From Flavobacteriales bacterium (GTDB lineage: Bacteria; Bacteroidota; Bacteroidia; Flavobacteriales; Weeksellaceae): a stretch of DNA of 12,346 bases. The notes beneath the pieces were generated by a model. It saw only the letters and a list, made by a program, of their open reading frames with translations. It did no database searches and had not been told where the DNA came from. Of the stretch, positions 7,325-12,346 are shown in pieces. The position numbers and the translations under genes are program-made. The DNA lies in NCBI GenBank assembly GCA_900770875.1, contig CAAGLV010000061.1, positions 1-12,346 of the forward strand, written 5' to 3'. How positions within the stretch are numbered: position 1 is the first letter of the stretch; each line of letters opens with the position of its first letter.

Positions 7325-8719
7325 ATGCATTTTCAGCATATATTCGAAAAATCATTAGCACATTCAAGCTATTTAATCGGTTGTCAAGCAACAAAAGAAG
7401 CCATTGTTATCGATCCAAAGCGCGATATCGACACCTATTTACAACTGGCTAAAGAAAATAATTTAACCATCACACATATTGCAGAAACACATATACATGC
7501 CGATTATTTATCAGGAAGTTTAGAACTTGCGTATGTTACTGGTGCTAAAATTTATGCTTCAGACGAAGGCGGACAAGATTGGCAATACGAATACGATCAT
7601 ATCGGGTTAAAAGATGGAGCTGAATTTTATGTAGGAAATTTAAAATTCGAAGTTCTTCATACCCCTGGTCATACCCCAGAAAGTATTAGTTTTTTATTAA
7701 CTGACATTCCTGCAACTAAAGAACCTGTGATGTTATTTACCGGCGATTTTGTTTTTGTTGGTGATGTAGGACGACCTGATTTATTAGAGACCGCAGCAGG
7801 ATTTATCGGAACTAAAGAAATTGGGGCTCAGCAATTATTTAATTCTTTAGAAAAATTTAAGCAATTACCCGATTATCTTCAGGTTTGGCCAGCTCATGGC
7901 GCAGGTTCGGCTTGTGGAAAAGCATTAGGTGCAGTTGCCAATACAACTGTTGGTTACGAAAAGATTAGAAATTGGGCTCTTAAAAATCATTCCAATGAAA
8001 CTGATTTTACAGACGAATTATTAGCTAATCAACCAGAAGCTCCTGCTTATTTCGCTCAGATGAAAAAACTGAACAAAATGAAGCGTCCTTTGTTAATTGA
8101 TATTCCTAAAATTGCTGAATTATCAAAAATCGAATTTGATAAGGCCAAAGCTTTTGGAATGAAAATTATCGATACAAGAAATAAAATTGAGTTTGCTAAA
8201 AAACATTTAGAAGGAACTTTAAATATTCAAAATAATAACTCATTTAACACGTGGATGGGTTGGATGATTAATTACGAAGATCCTATTATATTAATTGCAG
8301 AAACCTCATCTGTCGATGAAATTACTCGCAAATTAATGCGTATTGGTATGGATAATATTTATGGCTACATCACCCCTCAAAATGCTTTATCAAATCCCGA
8401 AGAACTAAAACAAACTATACTAATCGACGCTAAACAAGTTGAAAATTATATTGGAGATGATCACATTCAAATTCTTGATGTACGTTCTAAAACCGAATAT
8501 AATTCAGGACATATTCCTTCAGCAAAGCATATCTTTGTAGGACATTTAAAACAAGAATATCAACAATTAGATTTATCTAAGAAAGTTATTCTACATTGTC
8601 AAGCTGGTGATAGAGCAACGATTGCCGAAAGTTTTTTAACGAATAAAGGTTTTATCGTAGAAAATTATAATGGCGGAATACAAGATTGGCTATCAAAAGG
8701 CAAAGAATTAATAAAATAA
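7325..8719 (+). CDS. CstB-like persulfide dioxygenase fused to tandem rhodanese domains
   Basis: A 464-residue enzyme expected to oxidise low-molecular-weight persulfides in the cytoplasm, yielding sulfite and/or thiosulfate. Domain 1 (about 1-245) is a metallo-beta-lactamase fold of the ETHE1/persulfide-dioxygenase type: THIHADYLSG with His56, His58 and Asp60; PGHT with His116; FTGDFVFVGDVGRPDL with Asp141; PAHGAGSACG with His191. His56, His116 and Asp141 correspond to the mononuclear iron ligands of ETHE1. Cys197 in SACGKALG matches the conserved cysteine of CstB. Domain 2 (about 265-360) is rhodanese-like but has no cysteine in the catalytic loop (ILIAETSS). Domain 3 (about 365-464) is an intact rhodanese with the loop CQAGDR and Cys425. 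The MBL, pseudo-rhodanese, rhodanese order is that of Staphylococcus aureus CstB. It is the first gene of the operon and is preceded by an activator-type promoter. Confidence 0.92.
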   Translation: MHFQHIFEKSLAHSSYLIGCQATKEAIVIDPKRDIDTYLQLAKENNLTITHIAETHIHADYLSGSLELAYVTGAKIYASDEGGQDWQYEYDHIGLKDGAEFYVGNLKFEVLHTPGHTPESISFLLTDIPATKEPVMLFTGDFVFVGDVGRPDLLETAAGFIGTKEIGAQQLFNSLEKFKQLPDYLQVWPAHGAGSACGKALGAVANTTVGYEKIRNWALKNHSNETDFTDELLANQPEAPAYFAQMKKLNKMKRPLLIDIPKIAELSKIEFDKAKAFGMKIIDTRNKIEFAKKHLEGTLNIQNNNSFNTWMGWMINYEDPIILIAETSSVDEITRKLMRIGMDNIYGYITPQNALSNPEELKQTILIDAKQVENYIGDDHIQILDVRSKTEYNSGHIPSAKHIFVGHLKQEYQQLDLSKKVILHCQAGDRATIAESFLTNKGFIVENYNGGIQDWLSKGKELIK

Positions 8720-8736
8720 TAGAAGACGTAAATAAA

Positions 8737-9288
8737 ATGAATTTGATTTTACAACCATGGCCATGGTATATTGGCGGACCAATTATCGCAATCGTTATGC
8801 TATTGTTGATTTATTTAGGCAAAAGCTTCGGATTTTCATCTAATTTTAGAACATTATGTTCCGCTTTAGGAGCAGGAAAACAATGCGATTTTTTTAATTT
8901 TGATTGGAAAGCACAAAAATGGAATTTACTTTTTTTAGTAGGAGCCGTTTTAGGTGGATTTATTTCGGTTCATTTTTTAGTTGATGGACAGCAAATTCCA
9001 GCTATTTCTGAAGCTACAATAAAAGATTTAAACGCTTTAGGATTCGAAAGTGCTGGAAAAGCCTACTCTCCTACCGAATTATTTGGTAATTTGTCTCTAA
9101 AAAATATCATCATCTTATTAATCGGTGGAATTTTTGTAGGATTTGGAACTCGTTATGCTGGTGGTTGTACTTCTGGACATGCCATTTCGGGCTTAAGCGA
9201 TTTACAATTACCTTCGTTAATTGCTGTTATCGGATTTTTTATTGGTGGACTTTTAATGGTTCACGTTTTATTTCCTTTAATTTTTTAA
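8737..9288 (+). CDS. YeeE/YedE-type sulfur transporter subunit (first half)
   Basis: A 183-residue inner-membrane protein of the YeeE/YedE (thiosulfate/sulfur-compound transport) family. Hydrophobic segments lie at about 11-28, 63-82, 122-140 and 158-180. The family motif GTRYAGGCTSGHAISG contains Cys144; other cysteines are Cys41 and Cys50 (SALGAGKQC). The ATG at 8737 is chosen over an in-frame ATG at 8686: the longer version would overlap the dioxygenase gene by 34 nt and add a charged, unconserved 17-residue tail, while MNLILQPWPWYIGGP is a normal start for this family. It follows the dioxygenase gene after 17 nt, and the second half-transporter begins 3 nt after its stop. It probably pairs with that protein to make one pathway, since the two together resemble a full-length YeeE. 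Thiosulfate, sulfide-derived species or another sulfur compound could be the cargo; the sequence does not decide. Confidence 0.87.
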   Translation: MNLILQPWPWYIGGPIIAIVMLLLIYLGKSFGFSSNFRTLCSALGAGKQCDFFNFDWKAQKWNLLFLVGAVLGGFISVHFLVDGQQIPAISEATIKDLNALGFESAGKAYSPTELFGNLSLKNIIILLIGGIFVGFGTRYAGGCTSGHAISGLSDLQLPSLIAVIGFFIGGLLMVHVLFPLIF

Positions 9289-9291
9289 AAT

Positions 9292-9702
9292 ATGAAAAGT
9301 TTAATTTATATCCTTTTAGGAATCATTTTTGGAGCAACTATGTACAAAGCCGAAACGGCTTCGTGGTTCCGTATTTACGAAATGTTTAACTTTCAATCTT
9401 TTCATATGTATGGCTTTATTGGTTCGGCATTAGCAGTTGGATTAATTAGCGTTCAGTTCATGAAGAGAAATAGTAAAAATATTAATGGCGAAAAAATTAA
9501 TATTCAACCTAAAACAAAATCAATTGCTCGCTATTTAATTGGTGGTACATTTTTCGGTTTAGGTTGGGCATTAGTTGGTGCTTGTCCTGGTCCAATTTTT
9601 GTGCTTTTAGGCGCAGGTTTATATCCTATGGCAATTGTAATTATTGGAGCCTTAATCGGAACCTATTTTTACGGCATCATCAAAGATAAATTACCACATT
9701 AA
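9292..9702 (+). CDS. YeeE/YedE-type sulfur transporter subunit (second half, DUF6691-like)
   Basis: A 136-residue membrane protein with hydrophobic segments at about 3-20, 38-56, 80-98 and 103-130. The motif GWALVGACPGPIFVLLGAG with Cys98 is the hallmark of the second half of split YeeE/YedE proteins. Its GACPGP motif and the GGCTSGH motif of the preceding protein probably place one cysteine each in a shared pore, like the pore cysteines of single-chain YeeE/TsuA. Spacing is 3 nt upstream and 2 nt downstream, so production is tightly coupled with the first subunit and with the regulator. The complex is expected to sit in the inner membrane and move a sulfur compound for, or away from, the persulfide dioxygenase; direction and cargo are inference. 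Confidence 0.87.
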   Translation: MKSLIYILLGIIFGATMYKAETASWFRIYEMFNFQSFHMYGFIGSALAVGLISVQFMKRNSKNINGEKINIQPKTKSIARYLIGGTFFGLGWALVGACPGPIFVLLGAGLYPMAIVIIGALIGTYFYGIIKDKLPH

Positions 9703-9704
9703 TT

Positions 9705-10337
9705 ATGATAAAAAATAAGCTAGAAGAAACTTATCCCTTAACTTTTGAAGAAGATTTATTAAACGAAATTAATTCCTTAGGAACTTTAGTTCATTTTAAA
9801 GCAAACGATGTATTAATCGACCTTAATCAGTACATTAAAGGAATGCCTATTTTAATTTCGGGCGCGATAAAAATTCTTCGAGAAGATCAAAACGATGGCG
9901 AGTTTCTGCTTTATTTTCTAGAAAAAGGTGATACTTGTGCCATGACGATGGCGTGTTGTTTAGGAAATAAACAAAGCCAAATTAAAGCCATTGCCGAAAC
10001 TGATGGTGAATTAATTATGATTCCGATTCAGAAAATGGAAGAATGGTTAGCTAAATATTCTTCGTGGAGAAACTTTATTTTTAATAGCTACAACAATCGA
10101 TTAGAAGAAATGCTTGGTGCAATTGATAACCTTGCATTTAACGATATGAATCATCGTTTAAAAAAATATTTACTTGATATTGCAACCATTAATCAAGGAA
10201 AACAAATAAATAAAACACATCAAGAAATTGCTTATGCTTTAAATACTTCGCGCGTTGTAATTTCGCGCTTATTAAAAGCTTTAGAAAAAGAAGGATTTTT
10301 AACTTTAAATAGAAATGTGATTACAATAAAAATGTAA
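9705..10337 (+). CDS. Crp/Fnr-family transcriptional regulator of the sulfur cluster
   Basis: A 210-residue regulator with an N-terminal cyclic-nucleotide-binding-type beta-roll (about 15-115), a dimerisation helix (about 117-150) and a C-terminal Crp-type helix-turn-helix (about 160-205; THQEIAYALNTSRVVISRLL, with Arg183 and Arg188 likely on or next to the recognition helix). It lacks the N-terminal cysteine cluster that binds the Fe-S centre in FNR. It does contain Cys78, Cys84 and Cys85 in GDTCAMTMACCLG, at the position where cAMP-binding members have their phosphate cassette, so cAMP binding is unlikely and thiol, persulfide or redox sensing is plausible. It is the last gene of the first transcript, 2 nt after the transporter subunit. 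Two similar dyads (7241-7254 and 10356-10369) are its likely targets, implying positive autoregulation. The signal is inferred from context. Confidence 0.9.
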   Translation: MIKNKLEETYPLTFEEDLLNEINSLGTLVHFKANDVLIDLNQYIKGMPILISGAIKILREDQNDGEFLLYFLEKGDTCAMTMACCLGNKQSQIKAIAETDGELIMIPIQKMEEWLAKYSSWRNFIFNSYNNRLEEMLGAIDNLAFNDMNHRLKKYLLDIATINQGKQINKTHQEIAYALNTSRVVISRLLKALEKEGFLTLNRNVITIKM

Positions 10338-10350
10338 TCACATTTTTTTT
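10313..10350 (+). terminator. Intrinsic terminator overlapping the regulator stop codon
   Basis: The 13-nt arm AAATGTGATTACA (10313-10325) is perfectly complementary to TGTAATCACATTT (10333-10345) across a 7-nt loop, followed by five further T. The stop codon TAA (10335-10337) lies in the descending arm, so the last codons of the regulator gene form the hairpin. It separates the first sulfur transcript from tauE. Confidence 0.88.
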
Positions 10351-10355
10351 CTTTT

Positions 10356-10369
10356 GTAACAAATGTAAC
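10356..10369 (+). promoter_or_regulatory. Operator 2: GTAAC-N4-GTAAC site before tauE
   Basis: GTAACAAATGTAAC matches operator 1 in the pattern GTnAC-N4-GTnAC, with four of five arm pairs complementary; read on the other strand it is GTTACATTTGTTAC. It starts 6 nt after the T tract of the terminator. Its centre is 29.5 nt before the -7 box at 10392, exactly the spacing of operator 1, so it is a likely second target of the neighbouring Crp/Fnr-type regulator. Confidence 0.65.
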
Positions 10370-10391
10370 TGTGTAGCTATTTAAATCTTAA

Positions 10392-10399
10392 GAAATTTG
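10392..10399 (+). promoter_or_regulatory. Candidate -7 box of tauE
   Basis: GAAATTTG differs from TAnnTTTG only at the first base. It was found because it lies at the same distance from operator 2 as the TACCTTTG box does from operator 1. The predicted start near 10404 gives a leader of about 19 nt. Alone the match would be weak; the conserved spacing carries it. Confidence 0.55.
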
Positions 10400-10422
10400 A
10401 TTCAACAAAATCTACGAATCAA

Positions 10423-11217
10423 ATGGAAATCATCGGTTATATTCTTACTTTTTTAGTTGGCTTAACTTTAGGAATTATGGGAAGTGGCGGATCTATTTTA
10501 ATTATCCCAACTTTAATTTATCTCTTTAAGATAGAAGCCATTCAAGCTACCACCTATTCGTTATTTTTAATCGGAATTACCGCATTGTCTGGAAGTTATA
10601 CCAAAATTAAATCAAAATTAGTCGATTTTAAATTGGTTATTTGGTTTGGTTTTCCTTCTCTTTTTAGTATGTTTATTACCCGAACATTTCTCATCTCATA
10701 CTTACCTATAAACATTTCGATTCCGTATATCGGAAATTTACCACAACAACTTTATCTTATTTCTGCCTTTGCGTTTATTATGTTTTTAGCAGGATATAGC
10801 ATGATTACGAATAAGCAAGAAGAATGTATTGAATGTGGAAAAAAACTTCAAGAAAATAAACCACTTTTAATTGTACAAGGTTTAATTATTGGATTAATCT
10901 CTGGAATTTTTGGTGCCGGAGGCGGATTTTTAATCATTCCGGGATTGGTGATATTTGGAAAAACTCCGATGAAAAGTGCAGTTTCTACCTCATTATTTTT
11001 AGTTGCAATCAACTCAATTATGGGATTTTTTAGTAGTATCCATCAACTTCAATCGCTTAATTTCAACTTGCTATTTATGCTTACTTTACTCTCTATTTTA
11101 GGAATCATCTTAGGAAATAAAATCTCGAAACGAATTCAATCCGAACAATTAAAACCATATTTCGGGTATTTTATCCTCTTCATTTCAATTTTCATTTTAA
11201 TTAAAGAATATGCATAA
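10423..11217 (+). CDS. TauE/SafE-family exporter, probably for sulfite or a related anion
   Basis: A 264-residue polytopic inner-membrane protein of the TauE/SafE (DUF81) family. The two family repeats are clear: GIMGSGGSILIIPTLIYLF at 18-36 and GIFGAGGGFLIIPGLVIFG at 161-179, reflecting an internal duplication. Hydrophobic segments fill most of the chain, with hydrophilic gaps near 60-70 and 129-147. The latter holds a CxxC pair, Cys135 and Cys138 (ECIECGKKL), which could bind metal or react with thiols or persulfides. Family members export sulfite, sulfoacetate or other sulfur-containing anions; here the adjacent persulfide dioxygenase, which can generate sulfite, makes sulfite the leading candidate. 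The gene is 85 nt after the regulator, beyond a terminator, with its own operator and -7 box, so it is probably a separate unit in the same regulon. Confidence 0.88.
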   Translation: MEIIGYILTFLVGLTLGIMGSGGSILIIPTLIYLFKIEAIQATTYSLFLIGITALSGSYTKIKSKLVDFKLVIWFGFPSLFSMFITRTFLISYLPINISIPYIGNLPQQLYLISAFAFIMFLAGYSMITNKQEECIECGKKLQENKPLLIVQGLIIGLISGIFGAGGGFLIIPGLVIFGKTPMKSAVSTSLFLVAINSIMGFFSSIHQLQSLNFNLLFMLTLLSILGIILGNKISKRIQSEQLKPYFGYFILFISIFILIKEYA

Positions 11218-11246
11218 AAAAAAAGCTGTAGAAAATTCTACAGCTT
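11216..11246. terminator. Hairpin terminator, strongest for the minus-strand dehydrogenase gene
   Basis: AAGCTGTAG (11223-11231) pairs with CTACAGCTT (11238-11246) around AAAATT. On the minus strand the hairpin runs into an uninterrupted T tract (the A run at 11216-11224), a classic terminator for the dehydrogenase gene. On the plus strand it is followed by the mixed GTCTATTTATTTT, so it may also end tauE less efficiently. The A run begins inside the tauE stop codon. Confidence 0.85.
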
Positions 11247-11257
11247 GTCTATTTATT

Positions 11258-12151
11258 TTAAGATAAAAAATCTTTGGCTTTAAAAGCAGGATTTGGATAC
11301 TTATAAAATCCTTCTCCTGTGCTAATTCCTAATTTATTTTGATCAATAAAATTCGTTTTTAAATAATCAACAACGCGTTTCTTTTCCTCATCTCCAGCGT
11401 CGGCTTTCATCTTATCAATATTGTATGCGGTAGGAATACCAACAAGATCTAAAATTCCACAAGGACCAACAGGCGCTCCCGTTGCAACCATCCATGTTTT
11501 ATCTATGGTTTGATAATCTGCAATATCATTTACCAATAAATATGTTGCAGCATCTAATAACGGAACCAACAAAGTATTTAAAATGTAACCCGGTTGCTCT
11601 TTATGTAAAGGAAGCGTAATCATTCCTATTTGTTTTGCAAATTCAACTACTTGCTCAAAAACATTTGGATCTGTTTTCGATTGTCCCATAATTTCGGCTG
11701 TATTATGTAACCAAATTTCATTAGCAAAATGTAAAGCTAAAAACTTTTCTGGACGTCCTGTGTATTCAGCAAATTGACTTGGTAATAACGTTGAAGAATT
11801 TGTTGTGAAAATTGTTTTTTCGGGAGCTAAAGTTGCTACATTTTTATAAAAATCTATTTTAATCTGTGGATTTTCAGGAATTGCTTCAATCAATAAATCA
11901 GCATCTGCTAATGCTTTTGCTAAATCTGAAGAATACGACAAACGTGATTTTGTTCCATTTAACTGATCTTCTGTTGCATTTACATCTGCTTTATACGAAG
12001 CCGCTAATTGATCAAATTTCAATTTAGCTTTTTCAAGTACCTCATCATTTATGTCATAAACAACAACATTAAATCCTTTAAAAGCCGTTTGAAAGGCAAT
12101 TTGGTAGCCTAAAACACCACTACCTGCAACTGTAATATTTTTAAAACTCAT
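11258..12151 (-). CDS. 3-hydroxyacyl-CoA dehydrogenase (3-hydroxybutyryl-CoA dehydrogenase-like)
   Basis: A 297-residue NAD-dependent oxidoreductase, the length of stand-alone 3-hydroxybutyryl-CoA dehydrogenases. The N-terminal Rossmann fold begins with VAGSGVLG (GxGxxG, 9-15) and has the acidic Asp33 ending the second strand (VYDIN), indicating NAD. Catalytic residues fit the family: Ser119/Ser120 (TTNSS), His141 (ALHFANE), Glu153 twelve residues later, and Asn192 in GYILNTLLVPLL. The C-terminal domain contains the usual GPCGILDLVGI and ends with GEGFYKYPNP. The segment after the catalytic histidine reads FANEIWLHNTAEI rather than the common FFNPVPVMKLVEV, so its substrate may differ from plain 3-hydroxybutyryl-CoA. 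It is a single cytoplasmic gene, convergent with tauE and divergent from menC across a 117-nt AT-rich gap in which no clear minus-strand promoter was identified. Confidence 0.9.
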   Translation of the reverse strand: MSFKNITVAGSGVLGYQIAFQTAFKGFNVVVYDINDEVLEKAKLKFDQLAASYKADVNATEDQLNGTKSRLSYSSDLAKALADADLLIEAIPENPQIKIDFYKNVATLAPEKTIFTTNSSTLLPSQFAEYTGRPEKFLALHFANEIWLHNTAEIMGQSKTDPNVFEQVVEFAKQIGMITLPLHKEQPGYILNTLLVPLLDAATYLLVNDIADYQTIDKTWMVATGAPVGPCGILDLVGIPTAYNIDKMKADAGDEEKKRVVDYLKTNFIDQNKLGISTGEGFYKYPNPAFKAKDFLS

Positions 12152-12256
12152 AATTTAGGTTATTTACCAAAAAGTTACGAAAAATAAACCAACAACATTA
12201 TTTTTAAGAATAAAATAATTTAATCTAAATTCGATAAAAATATCAATCTCCTGATG

Positions 12257-12264
12257 TAAATTTG
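12257..12264 (+). promoter_or_regulatory. Candidate -7 box immediately before menC
   Basis: TAAATTTG is a full match to TAnnTTTG, but it ends only 4 nt before the ATG at 12269. With the usual offset transcription would begin at or very near the start codon, giving an essentially leaderless mRNA. No -33 TTTG is seen at the proper distance, so this may be coincidental. Confidence 0.35.
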
Positions 12265-12268
12265 AAGT

Positions 12269-12346
12269 ATGAAAGCAAAATTTGAACCTTACGTTTTAAA
12301 ATTTAAACGCCCAGGAGGAACTTCTAGAGGTGTTTTAACCGAAAAA
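12269..12346 (+). CDS. menC: o-Succinylbenzoate synthase, N-terminal fragment cut by the window end
   Basis: Only 26 codons are present, starting MKAKFEPYVLKFKRPGGTSR and continuing GVLTEK to the last base. This matches the remembered N-terminus of flavobacterial MenC, an enolase-superfamily enzyme that dehydrates SHCHC to o-succinylbenzoate in menaquinone synthesis; the FKRPGGTSRGVLTEK segment lies in the capping domain. The frame is open to the window edge. Catalytic lysines and metal ligands are outside the window, so the call rests on this short segment and another enolase-superfamily member is possible. Confidence 0.7.
   Translation, partial: MKAKFEPYVLKFKRPGGTSRGVLTEK

Noticed and set aside
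8686..8736. Upstream in-frame ATG that would lengthen the first YeeE-type subunit by 17 residues.
   Set aside because: It overlaps the dioxygenase coding end and adds a charged, unconserved tail; the ATG at 8737 gives the normal family start.
9165..9389. 74-codon plus-strand open frame spanning the junction of the two YeeE-type genes.
   Set aside because: It is a different frame of two well-supported membrane-protein genes and its translation shows no recognisable motif.
12162..12176. Minus-strand GTAACTTTTTGGTAA resembling the GTAAC-N4-GTTAC operator before the dehydrogenase gene.
   Set aside because: Only the left half-site matches; the right half is GGTAA with shifted spacing, and no TAnnTTTG box follows at the 40-nt distance seen for the two accepted sites.

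Overview
The window is about 12.3 kb of low-GC chromosomal DNA from a member of the Bacteroidota, most likely order Flavobacteriales. The evidence is the strongly A/T-ending codon use, the absence of Shine-Dalgarno sequences before most starts, several matches to the Bacteroidota promoter box TAnnTTTG, and gene families whose closest remembered relatives are flavobacterial. A Weeksellaceae genus such as Empedobacter would fit, but the sequence alone does not prove it. No tRNA, rRNA, CRISPR array, insertion sequence or phage gene was recognised.

Layout. (1) 3-1960, plus strand: aguB then aguA, the two enzymes that turn agmatine into putrescine, closed by a perfect 34-bp palindromic terminator shared with the next gene. 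(2) 2004-2462, minus strand: a MaoC-type hotdog hydratase. (3) 2710-4971, plus strand: katG, a full-length bifunctional catalase-peroxidase with its own promoter. (4) 5030-7111, minus strand: a lipoprotein-type M13 (neprilysin-like) zinc metallopeptidase whose arginine codons differ from those of its neighbours. (5) 7325-11217, plus strand: a reactive-sulfur cluster. (6) 11258-12151, minus strand: a 3-hydroxyacyl-CoA dehydrogenase. (7) From 12269, plus strand: the first 26 codons of a probable menC (o-succinylbenzoate synthase), cut by the window end.

The sulfur cluster is the most interesting part. It has a three-domain persulfide dioxygenase/rhodanese fusion resembling staphylococcal CstB, two small membrane proteins forming a split YeeE/YedE-type transporter, a Crp/Fnr-family regulator with a cysteine group in its sensor domain, and a TauE/SafE-type exporter. 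The first four genes are almost contiguous (gaps of 17, 3 and 2 nt). A strong hairpin terminator overlaps the stop codon of the regulator, and tauE follows with its own control region. A 14-bp GTnAC-N4-GTnAC site lies before the first gene and again before tauE. In both places the TTTG of a -7 box begins exactly 40 nt after the first base of the site, so the site is centred near -41.5. That is the class II activator geometry of Crp/Fnr proteins. The simplest model is that the regulator senses sulfide, persulfide or redox state through its cysteines and switches on both its own operon (persulfide oxidation and sulfur transport) and the exporter that removes sulfite or a related product. The operator geometry is read directly from sequence; the signal and the transported species are inference.
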